Program-made: the position numbers and the translations under genes
In this document: one piece after another, positions 1-12,195 of the stretch
How the letters are laid out: each line of letters starts with the position of its first letter
Position numbering within the stretch: the first letter of the stretch is position 1
Notes under the pieces: model-generated
Seen by the model: only the letters and a program-made list of their open reading frames with translations
Database searches by the model: none
What the model was told of the DNA's origin: nothing
DNA from: Liolophura sinensis
Taxonomy: Eukaryota > Mollusca > Polyplacophora > Chitonida > Chitonidae
Assembly (NCBI RefSeq): GCF_032854445.1
Contig: NC_088295.1
Location: forward strand, 40,785,385 to 40,849,384
Length of the DNA: 64,000 bases
Direction: 5' to 3'

Positions 1-914
1 TCAAAGCTATGTGAAAATGTTTTGCCAAGACGTAATATATGCTATTTCTATCTTACACTCATTTCCGTTTTCAGCACTCCTCCCCACCCTCACCCCACCC
101 CCACCCCCATCCCCATACACGAATGCCCTGTTTTGAATCATTTATTTATTTTATTTGAAAGTATTTGTGCGTCGTACTCAAGAATACAGTGTGATACTTG
201 GCAACAGTCACGCATAATACGGCTTCTTATCAATTTACCGCAGTTAAGTTTTATTCTAAATGTTCATGCAAATGATTAAACAGTGGCCCGCTAACACCAT
301 GACTTAAGCAGAATTAGGTAAAAAAAATGCAGTGATTTTAATTGCACTTATTAGACGTCACTGCTCTAAAATTACTCAAAAACGCTGTCTTGTCATCACA
401 AATAATATACAAGACATTCGAATGATAAAGAGCATTTTGGACGCAGACTGTACAATTTTGTTGTAAGGCAAAATTAAACGATTCTTTATAACATTCCGAT
501 CGCTGGATGGTATCTACGTGAGAAGCAATGCTTACTAATGCAGATGTCGTCGCAACTTTAAAAATGCTCTTTGTGTTCCTAATGCATCATCTTTCATTTA
601 CCCGTCTGTTAGAGTCTCTTCGCTTTTTATGTGGTCAATTTATCACAGATATGGTAAGATAAAAAACCCTTAAGATCCACCAAATCAAAAACGAAAAGGG
701 ATTAGGGAATGTGTCCTGAATTTTTGGAACTTCTCAGTCATTCCGTATGTATTTTACGTCCAAAAACCCTAAGGGAGTACTAGTAATTGATTTTTGCTAT
801 TGATTTTACAGAATTGACATTTTCCTTTTGACACCATTCTCCTGTCTTTCCATAATGTCTTCACTGGCATAAGTGAAAATAAAAGGATTAAAAGTTAAAA
901 GAGGTGGGCAAACA

Positions 915-990
915 GAACTTGTGGATTCAAAGTTTTACACCCACTAATATTATTTGAACTTGTGGATTCAAAGTTTTACACCCACTAATA
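915..990. repeat. Tandem duplication, 35 bp x2
   Basis: A 35-bp block starting GAACTTGTGGATTC occurs at 915-949 and again at 956-990 with no mismatch seen, separated by 6 bp (period 41). It looks like a recent local duplication. Confidence 0.85.
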
Positions 991-1176
991 ACTGTTTTTT
1001 TAACCCTTACCTAAAAGCACAGGCACTGACCAAGAAAGAGAAAGTGACACTCGTTAAGGATCATGCCGCTGGCTATCTAAATTGTGGGCGTTAAAGGGCT
1101 TCTAGGATTTACAGCGAAGTCTGCAAAGCATGAGATCTCTCTATACCTGTCGACCCTGTGGATGCTGCAGTGAATT

Positions 1177-1368
1177 CTTGCTCAGCGTGAAGAGAGACCT
1201 GCCCCTGTCAGATTTGATGAACTCTCAGGCCGTTTCACAATGAGGGACGATTTTGCATCTATTATCGCTATTAGGTCACGCGACTGGTCAACATGGAGCC
1301 CCAACGCAGCCGGCTATAGGCCAATCTCGGATTGCCTGGAATGGAATCTAAATAATTACGTCTAAAAA
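1177..1368 (+). pseudogene. Possible coding remnant, unidentified
   Basis: About 62 codons are open from 1177 to a TAA near 1366, with a balanced composition (RFDELSGRFTMRDDFASI is typical) and higher GC than the surroundings. Just upstream (about 1005-1080) a stretch reads like the start of a transposase-type helix-turn-helix protein (ALTKKEKVTLVKDHAAGY), but stops lie between them. I cannot name a family. It could be a decayed transposon or a processed gene fragment. It is not an opsin exon: there is no transmembrane character. Confidence 0.25.
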
Positions 1369-2222
1369 ATCGCAAAAATTACATGCTGGCCAGCTTGGTG
1401 TCCCTGTTAGACCAATTTCCTCTCTCTACCCTTTAATGTCAAGACTAGAATAGAGAAATACGAAAATTGACGGAAAACCTTCATTCTGTTTAACGCGTGC
1501 GTACTAATATGTAGTCTTCGCTCTGCTTGCGCATTTGTATTAGTCGTCATCAGTTCGCCACCGTAGAGGCTTTTTCTGTGTAAAATCCAGGTATTCACAA
1601 AGCAGCTGTGAAGTATAACTATGTGCTTTAGGTATAGTTCTGCGGTATCCTGTTAAGTGGTGTATGGTTGCAGAAACATATACATGGAATTTCTTGGTAG
1701 CGTGGATACTGGTATTATAAACTAGCTATCGCTATATTAATATTATGGGTTTTGTTTTTTACATTACTAAGGCGTTCTTTGAAAATTATAAGGTTTTTGT
1801 GAAAATATTACTCAGGTAGGCCTTAAAATAGAGACACATGATTAAAGAACGAGAAAATTAAGGCAATGACGGAGAGCTCCATGAATGTTAAAAGATACAA
1901 TTCACGTTGATCAAATGCAGGTTTCTGCGTGACTTGTTAATCAGGGCAGCAACCCATTGAGTCCTCTGAACTCATCATGGCAAACGCTTCTTTGAAGCTG
2001 TTCGCAAAAGTATTTTAGTTTGTTTCTTTGTCCGCAGTCCAAGTGCAAGCCAATCCATTCCACTAAAAGTATCAAATATAAAGAGGCCAATCGTTCACCC
2101 ATCTTTATATCATGCTTGTGGTCTCTGCCACGCACTTATGTTGCCATAGCCAACATTTTTTGACTAGCATCCTATTCCTCTACGTGGAGATGTAGTTGTT
2201 TGTGATTTGATGTTGTGTAATG

Positions 2223-2372
2223 AGGGCTTCCGTAGCCAAGGTGGTCAGCGCAGCGCAATGGCACAGGACCTGATCTTCTCACCAGTGCGGTCGATTCAAA
2301 GTTCAGCTCATGCTGGCTTCCTCTCCGATGTGAAAGATTCCCGAGTACGCCGTAAAACACAAATAAATATAA
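2223..2372 (+). mobile_element. SINE-1 copy, internally deleted
   Basis: It has the tRNA-like head (CTTCCGTAGCCAAGGTGG), the GCTCATGCTGGCTTCCTCTC body block and the tail GTACGCCGTAAAACAC-AAATAAATA. The central third of the element, including the GGTTTCCCCCGGGC block, is missing. Confidence 0.8.
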
Positions 2373-2734
2373 CTAAGTATATAAAATGTAGAGTAAATGT
2401 TCTATTTGTGTCACGAAAAAAGCACTTGTATGAGACTCCATGAAACCCCATGAATCAAAAACCAGAGATTTGACATGTTACATACCTATTTTAAACTGGA
2501 CGTCTTGAATATAGAATAAGACACCGTTAAACGAAACAGTAAATGAAATGTTCATAGTATAGCGATCTGAAATGCTGTGTGGTAAGCTGCACATGGTTAT
2601 GATGTTGAACTAACATAAATCTGACTTATGGATCACGGTTTCATTTTATTGTACTCGTGAATTTTCGGTGTGATTGTTTGCACCTTTTATGTAGCAAACA
2701 GCACGTGAAGTAGCAGTGGGGAGTGGGCGGTTGG

Positions 2735-2850
2735 GGTTAGCTGGCTGGCTCAGATTTTTAAAGTGCTGGTTTACTGTGACTATCATGCCAATGCAGAGCA
2801 GCTCTTTGTCAATGAGGTCGCGTGTTCGAATCCAACTCTTGCTGTTTTAA
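2735..2850 (+). repeat. tRNA-like SINE head fragment
   Basis: A degenerate A-box-like stretch (CTGGCTGGCTCAG) is followed about 80 bp later by a good B box (GGTCGCGTGTTCGAATCC). No cloverleaf can be folded, so I read it as a retroposon head rather than a tRNA gene. A related B box (GCAGGTTCGAATC) lies near 8927. Confidence 0.4.
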
Positions 2851-3071
2851 CTGCGGCTTAGTCGATACATTTGTCAATTATATCTGGCGAAGATTGGTTC
2901 TTGAATCAGGTTTCACCTAGACAGTGGTCAAATAAATGAGAAATTTTTCGCCACTTCGCGCTTTCAGGCCTGTTCTTGTCTGGAACAATTGCTTCTTGGT
3001 AGCATTTTCCAATAAAAGCCACATATCCTTAAAGTTTCTATGAGGCAAGACGATATGAATAACGAAACCCA

Positions 3072-3420
3072 TTGTGAGTACTTAAGGTTTCATATGACTA
3101 CTAAGGAGAGTGCATGTACGTGTAATGCGTCTACTTTTTGCAGGACGGATTTCCACCGCTATTTTATCCAGTGGTGCTTCCCTAAGACGACTTACCGAAG
3201 GCAAGTAAGCTGCCCCGCCCGAGCCATTATACTGATACGGGTCAACCAGTCGTTGCACTATCCCCTTAATGCTGAACGCCAAACGAGGAAGCTACAACTT
3301 ACTCTTTTAAGGTCTTAGGTGTGACCCAACCCAGTACTGACCCTGGATCTACCGCCAACACCCCGCCCCCTCTACCGCCCACGCGAAGAGGACGCTTTAC
3401 CAACTGAACCATGGGTGCCA
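3072..3420 (-). mobile_element. SINE-2 family copy
   Basis: Read on the minus strand it opens with a tRNA-like head (ATGGTTCAGTTGGTAAAGCG) and continues with the SINE-2 body (GGTCAGTACTGGGTTGGGTC, then AACGACTGGTTGACCCG). It shares head and body with the copy at 16945-17205. Confidence 0.7.
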
Positions 3421-6400
3421 GTCGAACATGATTTACAGATTCTCCGTTACGTCGTATATATGTTATGAGGGATATGAGTAAATTATTTTAGAAAACTTTT
3501 TAGAAAATTTCTAAATTTTAGAAAACCTGCCTGAATACAGTCGACTCTCTTCATGGTTAGTGTCGCTAAAATTCCTTTAAATTGCTGCAAGCAGAAGTAT
3601 TTTTCTTTCTTATTTTTTGAAAGATTGAAAGTATTTTTTAAGACTTTTAGATATGTAGCTCATGTGTACATTGCGTGGGATAAAGGAATGGCTGAATTAA
3701 CAAAAAGAGGTCTGAGTGCTGCATAAGACACATTTTGCACAAATGAGATTTCTTTTTACGGCGAGTGTCCGTAAATTGCTTGAGGCGTAGAGATCTCCTG
3801 AACTATTCTACTGACTCCCTTCTAACCACTATCAGTCGCGTGGCACGTCATTTTTTTTGTGCAACCAATTCTTTGGCATCTTTCACGAACAACTGTTATT
3901 GCAGATTCTTTCAATTATTTTTTTCGTTGGTTAATAATAATTTTTTAAAGTTAAGACATGAGAAAAAAAAAAATTGAACACGTGACATGTTTTGGGTTTT
4001 TTTCGGTAACCGCCCGTGACATTTGTCATTGAGCTGCATGTGCACCCAGACAGTCGGATTTTCATTTTGTTTTTTGAAATTCCCACTCATGTAAACGCAA
4101 GCATTAGAAGAAATTAATTTGAAATGGTGTCAGAATCTGAGAAGTTTTGCCTAATTTCTCAAAACAGTTCACAGGTATTATCGATAATAATGTCGTTATT
4201 TATTAGTAATCTATTTTCTGAATCACCCATCCTGATGACTACGCATTTGCACTAGTCTCAATCCACGCGTCATAGCCAATTACAGAAGACCTAAAATCCT
4301 GGTACTTACCGATACTTATGATACCGATACTTATGACTTCTCAAGACATTTTATCAGTAAATAGTAAATGCCTTGATATGACACTCTGCAGCGTTATTTT
4401 AGGGATTATCAAGGGATTATCTGAGGTCGAATGTTATCCTCTTATCCTCTACAAGTAAGCCATTGAATGACGTAATTAGTTCTTGAAATGACTTTGAGTC
4501 GGATACAGATTTAATATCCAAACATTTTCTTATCATGGCTGTGTATATTATTTTGTTCCCGTAAATGGATGTACACAGAAAAAAACAGGTTGTGTTATAT
4601 GACTCGCCGTTCTGTGGAGTTCCGCCAACCTACAAACATTTCATTCTTCATTGCTCCGAATTAATTAACCCGTGGCATATTTTAAAATAACATGTGAAAT
4701 TAGCAACTATGGAGAGGTGTGTATACAGGTGACGGAGTATGAATATGTCTACTAATTATTTATTGCACCACATCTTTTGTTCTGAGACAACTCAAACAAA
4801 CCCAGCCCTAATCTGGTACGCTCACGACTCCCTTTAATTTAGAGCAGTTTACTCGACTCCCAAGGTCAGACGATTTCGTGAAACGGGATACTACAGGAGT
4901 CTGGTAATTGTTATAAGCACGAAGCTGCGGTGAAAAAAAATGTTTTCGCGAACAAGACGTTATATTCGGGAATAATACTCCACACAAACAGTGGCATTAG
5001 TTTATTAATCACCTCTTCTTTCATCTTTCACTATATATTCCTTTGTGTCTTTTTGTCGGCAACAAAATCACTCCGGTTACCTGTGACCATTTCCTAATTA
5101 TCACAATTTCGTCGCTGTTCTGGTTCTATACTCTATGTTGTAAGTCTTCTATTATATTATATAGTTTTCAAAGATGTATATATCTAATCTTAATATCTGA
5201 CTCACTGAGTTTGAGTCAGTAGTCAGCCACGTTACTATAAGTTATACGTCAATTTTTTTGTAAACTCACACTAAAAAGATTTAATCGAAACTATGACGAC
5301 ATCAATTTCACTCCTGTGGTCCAACACAAGTGATATAGTATTACATTGTGGTTATTCTTGTAAAACGAGATAAAATGACCAATGTCACAAGCTAGGATAC
5401 ATGCGCATTTCAAAAATGCACTCCACCATCACGAACAAGAAAATCGTCCTCCAGTAATGCTGCTCGATGAAGCTTTAAAAATATGAACAAGTGAAAATGG
5501 TTGAGTTACAAAGGTGTACATCCTGATGCACGATTGAACTCCCTTCGCTGGAATATTTAGACGATGTATTGTAAGAAAATGTTTGCTCTATCCAGGCAGA
5601 CATGGTATTATAGTGCTTTTAAAACCGTACTTATATTCCATAATGGTAACCTAACAAAAAATGCAAACATAATGCATGCATGAATATAGCCCTCTTCAAA
5701 TGTCACCGCAAATTGCTTCGATGGCTACGAGTAGCTCAAGGTAAAAGAAAATATTTATGCACAAAATAATGATAAGGTGTGTAATTATAAAGAAGGGGAT
5801 ATCATATAAACTAGACAAATGAGATGGAACTCCAAGTGTTGGAAAGTGACAAGAGACACCATTGGTATAAACCGGAACTCCCTAATGGACCAGCATAATC
5901 AAATTGGTTCGTCCCACATAATTATACATAAGATACGAAATGTTTGACTTCAGATGTGACTCGGAAGATTGCAAATTGACGCAATGTAATTGTTCAAAAT
6001 AACAATTACATGAGCCTGAACGTTTACTGCACTCATGAACATTATGTCTTCGCCATGAACAGGAAGTGGGTGGCTCTTCACATAACAAATTGGTTGTGAG
6101 TAAAACACTCAGAAGTAATGATGTCGAACGGAAGTATATACCTTTTTGGCTCTCGAGACTCCTGAAGAGGTTGACAGAGCTGATACAATATACGTTAAAC
6201 ATCACACATAAAAACAGCCGGTGTACGTAACAAGGATAGAAACATTAAAGAGATGATACAGAAATTAGTACGAAAAACTAAATACTGAATATTTAGAGTT
6301 AGCCAAAGGTGCACCAGTTTTACCAATACATACATATCGTCTCGAACATAAATTGTGACAATGTCTTTCGTCCATGACCCCTTTTTGAATATCATTCTTG

Positions 6401-6586
6401 AAATGTATGTACGTCGGCGAAACCATATAGTTATCTTCTTCCAGTATCTCAGGCGATTTTAGTCTGGAACTTTACTGTGTATTTCATGTCTGGGCACAAA
6501 GAACTCACACAAATGATATGAATTAGTTTTATGACAGAAGTTCATTTTAAGCACATGTGCGTTTGCATGTATGTGTATATGAGTGA
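3421..6586. other. Unassigned AT-rich sequence
   Basis: No supported gene. The minus-strand open frames near 5.9-6.4 kb have no recognisable domain and the base composition of the surrounding DNA, so they are treated as chance. Confidence 0.5.

Positions 6587-6587
<1 letters not shown>

Positions 6588-6641
<54 letters not shown>
6588..6641. repeat. (TG)n microsatellite
   Basis: About 26 TG dinucleotides, nearly pure, preceded by a degenerate GTATGTGTATATG stretch. Confidence 0.95.
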
Positions 6642-6643
<2 letters not shown>

Positions 6644-6664
6644 AATGTGTTCGTATATATGTAT

Positions 6665-6725
6665 GTTTTGGTTTTTACTTCGTACTTAACGTCGTGCTTA
6701 ACAACTTCAGTTTTTTTTTCAGTTT
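6665..6725 (-). mobile_element. SINE-2 3' fragment
   Basis: TACTTCGTACTTAACGTCG and the following TTAACAACTTCAG match the 3' end block of the SINE-2 copy at 16950 (CTTAACGTCGTACCTAACAA). Confidence 0.45.
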
Positions 6726-7029
6726 ATGCATTACACTATTAATAAAGTTAACTGTGTAACGTTATGGTTATTGTGCTTTCTTAAAGCCTACTACTGACAT
6801 TACAAAGCGAAAGATGATAAAATTTTCTAAACCCGTTTGTTAACTTAGAATATTTGAAAATCGTACATTTAATCACGCTTTTGTTGTCGATATGCAAAAC
6901 TTGACATGGACATGGATTACAAAGGGAAAGATGAAAAAATTTTCTAAACGCTTTTTTTACATTCGAATATTTGAAAATCACACATTTAATCACGCTTTTG
7001 TTGTCGATATGCAAAACTTGGAATGATCT

Positions 7030-7281
7030 GGGGCCTCTGTGGCTCATTTGGTTAGCGCAGTGGCGCAGCGTAATGACGCAAGAGCCTCTCACCAATGCGG
7101 TCGCTGTGAGTTCAAGTCCAGCTCATGTTGGCTTCCTCTCCGGCCATACGTGGGAAGATCTGGCAGCGACATGCGAATGGCCGTGGGTTTCCTCCAGGCT
7201 CTGCCCGGTTTCCTCCCATCATAATGCGGGCCGCCGTCGTATAAGTAAAATATTCTGGAATACGGCGTAAATCACCAATAG
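7030..7281 (+). mobile_element. SINE-1, near full length
   Basis: The whole element is present: tRNA-like head (GGGGCCTCTGTGGCTCATTT), B-box region (TGTGAGTTCAAGTCC), body (CTGGCTTCCTCTCCGGCC-type), the GGTTTCCTCC block, and a short tail (CGGCGTAAATCACCAATAG). Open frames across it on both strands are by-products of the SINE. Confidence 0.9.
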
Positions 7282-7339
7282 AAATAGAAAGAAGGATGGA
7301 ATGATTTAATCAAGGATTGAAGACGTAGAAGTGGTCTAC

Positions 7340-7710
7340 TTTATGGACCGGGTGGATTTAGAAAATAACTAATATTGATCCCACTGTATTGGTCAGATGA
7401 TTTTGGAATGTAACTAAAACTGACCCCACTGCAACGACTGGTTAAATTTAGAACGAAACCTGTGCTGACCCCACTGTATAGGCCGGTTAAGCTTAGAATG
7501 TTACTAAAATTGGTCCCACTGTATATAGGCGGGTTAAAGTTTTGCATGTACCAATAATGGCCCCACAACAGAGGTCGGTTAAACTTTTAATAGCAGATAA
7601 CTAATACTGACCCAAATGCTGAAGCCGGTCAAAACTTAGTAAGTAACCAATATATAGACCAACTAAGCTTAACTGATAACTAATATTGAACGCACTGCAA
7701 GCACCGCTTT
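7340..7710. repeat. Degenerate ~58-bp tandem repeat
   Basis: About six or seven diverged units share the core TAACTAATATTGA(C/T)CCCACTGTA followed by a GGTCGGTTAAACTTAGAA-like part. The 75-codon minus-strand open frame here is an artefact of the repeat. Confidence 0.75.
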
Positions 7711-8959
7711 AAAAAGTAGGTAATACCGTATGCAACAGTCCGCAACAGTTAATAAACCTCAAATTTCAGACATTCTCACTTGTGTAAATAAACGTAAGTT
7801 TTCATCAGTTAAGAGAGATTACTTATTCTGATGCGTTTGGTTGAAAATGTAAACAGAGATAATAACACTTTACCTCGGGGCCATTGATATTGTTGTTTAC
7901 ACGTTTCAATATGCATGTCATACCAGACATTGAAGTTCTTTGATATTTGATGATCACCATTTTCAACACACTTATCGCCATTTCGTGATATAAAAGCGAA
8001 AAGAATATGAAATAGAAAGAAACTGTGTCATTTTAACTAATAACCTGTAAGTAGACATACTCCTTACAGCGCATGATTCGCTCTCCACCATTCGCTTTAA
8101 GATCACTGCCACCGCCAGTAAATCTTGAACCTCGCCGAGGTCACTCAGATCACGGTTATGAGGCAGGCGGTGATGTCAGAAAACACAAGAAATCCACCTC
8201 AACCTTTGTCTTACAATACTGTATAAACATGCATTCTCTTTATCTAGAGTTCTTATCAAAACCTAAAACAATTTTATTGATAAATGCTGACTATATTGTT
8301 CCTCGGGAGGACACACGTGATGAGTTCAAATGTCCTTTATTTTGATAAAAGGCAAGTTAATGGATGCCTATCGTAGAAAGATGATGTGATGAAAGTAAGT
8401 GGAAAAGTAAGTTTTTGTTATATATGCAGCACACGTCTCCTGGTGCTCCGAGCTGAGGGACTATATAAAAAGGGGGAAATTTGTACCACAGACTAGTGTT
8501 TGCAGACATGAGGTCTTTAACGTCCAAACTATTGAGGAAATTTATAACATGTTGACAGTACTCTTGAGACTTTGACTACAGACGACAGCCAATTACTGGA
8601 AGCGCTTACAAGCGTCTCAATGACACATACGGGGTCAACTTCGAATTCACATCAACGTCCAGATAGAGCTTTAGCTTGAAATAGCATTAATCTTATCCCA
8701 TGCATCTATATGTTATTGTGTGCAAATATTTTCACGTCAGTTCAATACTTTTTTTTTCGTTTTTAACAAAAAAGGTATTCTTTATTGACTTCGGGTCCTA
8801 CTCTAAACGTTGATTTGTTTATCTTTTCTTTTATATGCCTATTTATTGCCACACTATGTATATATTGAAACTATGTTAATCAATTTACATTGTAAAATTT
8901 TGTGATCGGTCCCTGGTCAATGCAGTCGCAGGTTCGAATCTTGACCGCCGTTGTCAAAG

Positions 8960-9225
8960 TGAGCAATACTCTCCCAAAAGTAATCTTCTAAATTTCTTGT
9001 AAACAGAAAGTCTGTTGTCTAATTTTGCTAGAAAGTAATCTATTATTCCAACAGATTATTCTGCTCATATAGCACAAATATTTTATTAATTCAACAGTAA
9101 GATTCTATTGGAACAACAGGATGTTATGTTGAATATTACACACTATTATCTTGTAATAATAGAATAATTCTAGCATCACTTGGACAATTAAGTGACTTCA
9201 AATTATTTTGAGGTGTAACTACTAT
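8960..9225. mobile_element. MITE-like element, copy 1
   Basis: It has the same layout as the element at 27727-27971: AACAGAAAGTCTGTTGTCT near the left end, central CAACAGGATGTTATGTTGAA, and a right end (TCTAGCATCACTTGG...) that is the approximate reverse complement of the left. It is non-coding and AT-rich. The termini are diverged, so the boundaries are approximate. Confidence 0.6.
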
Positions 9226-10071
9226 TGTTAAGTTCATGTCTTAACTCTCTCTCACAGGTCACTCGTTAAGTTATTACAGATTTAAGATTTCTGGATAAAT
9301 GATAAAATTACAATTTGAAAGTGCAACACTTTTTGTCTTCATTTGTAGAAAAGATCATCAGTTGTCGTTGATCATTGCAACCGTGAAGCATTAGGCATTC
9401 CGTATTTATGTAATGCTTTTTATAATTTGATGTTATCTTGGAAAGAATTAACAGATTGTCGGATGAACGTCAAAACGGACGTTATTTTTTGTCCACAGTG
9501 TGTTTTTATTTAGGTCTTATACGACGAGCTCGTGTTCAAGTGGGCTTCTTCTTAACTGGTGAAATTGACAAGTAATTTGGTTAAGTCCGAGATCGAAATA
9601 GATACGAGGTGAAGATCGAATTCGGATGCAGTGTATGACAAAGAGGTTAATATCATTTGCGACCTAGTCAAGGTCGTATACCATCGAGTATAGGCCTATC
9701 GGTGTGATGATTAAAGCTTTCAACCAGCTGTACATTTTGAACAGAAACGGATAGCTTTATCAGCCGTATGGTATCAGTTAAGATTATATGCCATAAGGTT
9801 TCGTAGGTATACGATGGGGGCCTATACAATCTCACGCATGTACACAAATTGAATTTATAAAATATATATTATCAATTGTGCCGTGGATCGAAGAAGGACT
9901 ATACTGGAATAGCAAATTGTGTATAATTGCTGGCATTTTGGCCTAAAGTGCATTTTTCTGTAGATAAACAACAGCCTTAATCAATTCTAACTGTTAAATC
10001 GACAAGAACCGTGCAGTAAAGGTACAACATCGCCTCATGTGTGTGTTTCATAGATAGGTTGTGTCCTCTTG

Positions 10072-10230
10072 TGGCAGGGAATATTTCATTTATACGACGG
10101 CGGCCAGAATTATGGTGGGAGGAAACCAGGCAGAGCCCGGGGGGAAACACACGACCATCCGCGAGTTGCTGGAAGATCTTGCCACGTACGGCCGCAGAGG
10201 GAGCCGGCATGAGCTGGATTTGAACAGTAA
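10072..10230 (-). mobile_element. SINE-1, head-truncated
   Basis: Minus-oriented body and 3' half (TTTATACGACGGCGGCC ... GCATGAGCTGGATTTGAAC). The tRNA-like head is missing. It ends about 100 bp upstream of the helix-3 opsin exon acceptor. The overlapping open frames are by-products. Confidence 0.85.
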
Positions 10231-10328
10231 AAGTAATAAGAAAGAGTTCTAAGTCATGGAGTTATTGGTGGCATGTGTGATAAGTAGTATCATGAAGAAC
10301 GTACATGTATTGTGTTTTTTCTTTGTAG

Positions 10329-10426
10329 GTATGGTTTCACTAACTTGTTTTTCGGACTGGCCTCACTGAACACACTGTGCGGGATTGCCATCGCTAGGTA
10401 TTTCACGGTGGTGCCACAGAAAACGG
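10329..10426 (+). CDS. Opsin, exon for helix 3
   Basis: This exon encodes the end of extracellular loop 1, helix 3 and the start of intracellular loop 2 of a retinal-binding GPCR. The translated text YGFTNLFFGLASLNTLCG then AIARYFTVV is typical of group-4 opsins (peropsin, RGR, retinochrome, neuropsin). The acceptor is TTTCTTTGTAG; the exon begins with the third base of a codon and ends one base into the next, at a GTAACT donor. That base completes an Asp codon with the exon at 23092, giving VVPQKT-DFTFNIRK. The D/ERY motif at the cytoplasmic end of helix 3 reads ARY, with no acidic residue. The preceding exon (helices 1-2, ending two bases into a codon) was not found in the 10.3 kb to the left. 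The alternative, a fragment of another rhodopsin-class GPCR, is unlikely given the retinal lysine downstream. Confidence 0.88.
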
Positions 10427-12137
10427 GTAACTATTTCTTCCACTATAGCAGTATAATAGATTTTATTGGTGAGTTCATATTTGTACTTCACCTGTGATTT
10501 TTCACAGACTACAAATGTGAAATTTAACCTTTTTATGTCATGTCTATAACATGTCGACGGTCTTTCTTACATCACTGAAAAGTGCTTATCCCTTTCAAGT
10601 TGCTATCTTTATTCCGTATTTACATACTATTTCTTATTTATGGTGTTTAATTTTATTTTGGAGACCGGTGTTGCGATTATCGATTTGGAATACTCTTTCA
10701 TGATTTACGAGTGGTAATGTCTGACTTCACGCTTAAGCCTAGTGCACACGGAAAACATTAGTTCTCGAAAACGGAATTTCGTGATCCGTGTGTAGCGGGT
10801 GCAGCCCTCCAGTGCTTATACTAGCAGTACCTAGGGGGAATTTCCCTTTAGCTGAGTTGATAGAGCGCTGGATTTCGGCTGGTGTGACCCACTTAGTGAA
10901 AAACTTCAACCATTACAAATCCAACTCAAATCTTCAAAATTTTCTTCGACCGTGTTTCGAAAACGATGTCTTCAAAAACTAGGAACAAACATTGTCTTTG
11001 GGCGGGTGAATGATAATCTTTATCTTTGATACCGGGACCTTAAAATCGTATTTTCGGCAACAAATGTTGTTAGTCTGCGCTGGGCTTTGGATTATCAGAC
11101 TTATGTGTGGACAAAGCCACCGTACATGTCCAGATATGCCTGATTTAGATCCATATCATTCATCAAGTGCCCGAGATGAGGCACTTCATCAGGGAGGGAC
11201 CTACCGTTCTTGGTGAACTTAACTCTAAACATATCAGCACGCAATGTATTTAAGGAAGAAACTATCGATCTTCTTCTAACAAGCGCTGCTATCTTGCTGT
11301 GCAGTTTTTACGAGAGAGAAAAAAACACGTTGTTATAGAGCTCTTGGGGTATGAACCAGCTATAGCGGATCACAGCTGTTATATGTTTTACTCGCAAATG
11401 TCATGCAGTAATAAACATTCAAATCAATGTCAGAGGAGCATTTACCTGTCAGACTGAGATTAACAATTAGAATAGATAAACTCTAGGGACGAAATAATCC
11501 ACTGTGATAAAAGAATTTGATGTATTACAGTACTGCTTTATAACAAGTTCTTTATGGAGAGAAAAATCGATATTTGAATAATGCTCTTTGACTGATAAGC
11601 TGCATTTTTGGTTTAAATTATTTGATAATGAGGCATATTTAGACCCCCACATCATCACCACCCCATCCCCACCCCCTCCAAAGGAAATTTAAAAAATATT
11701 CTTTAGCCACAAGAAAGCTCTTTTTGTAATGGGAGGACTGAACACAAATCTGAAGCTAGATGCGACCAACACGTAAGACAGAACTAAGACATTTTTTCAT
11801 ATTATGAATGTATATCGTATACCAAAATAGCTGTGAAACACAATGGAATGGGGAGAATAAATGGGGTACAGTGGAGATATCATGACAAGATCCAGTAGTT
11901 TGCCAATAATGTTTTTTTTTTTGAAGAAACAGAAATAAATCAAACCATTTTGCACTCAGTTTTTCTAGCATTTCATTATGCCATAATCAGTAGTATTAAA
12001 TGGATAGCAATAACGTATGCTTATTTAACACTGAACCCTGGAATTAACACTCGAAATAACACGACTTCTGTTATAACACGACACGAAGTGTAGAAAGCAT
12101 TGTGTATGATGTACGCATGTTTGCACCGTCTGTACAG

Positions 12138-12195
12138 CACGAGCTAACCTGTGACGAGCATGCGCATTAGCAAAAAGGGTCATACAATGTATATA
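12138..12195 (+). repeat. Dispersed repeat, copy at left of YR element
   Basis: CACGAGCTAACCTGTGACGA and the following GCATGCGCATTAGCAAAAAG recur with few changes at 16812-16868, in the same orientation. The pair flanks the tyrosine-recombinase retroelement remains. Confidence 0.7.

Larger units (their letters stand above)
1..2222. other. Unassigned AT-rich sequence
   Basis: No convincing gene. It contains a 35-bp direct duplication (915-990) and one higher-GC coding-like patch (about 1005-1365), listed separately. It lies upstream of the first visible opsin exon, so it could be opsin intron or intergenic DNA. Confidence 0.5.

Noticed and set aside
3369-3412. Possible tRNA gene on the minus strand
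   Set aside because: Only the A-box half resembles a tRNA; no acceptor stem pairing, and it is continuous with a SINE-2 body.
10841-10930. tRNA-like stretch (TAGCTGAGTTGATAGAGCGC)
   Set aside because: Has a D-arm-like head only; no anticodon or T arm could be folded. Probably an old SINE head.
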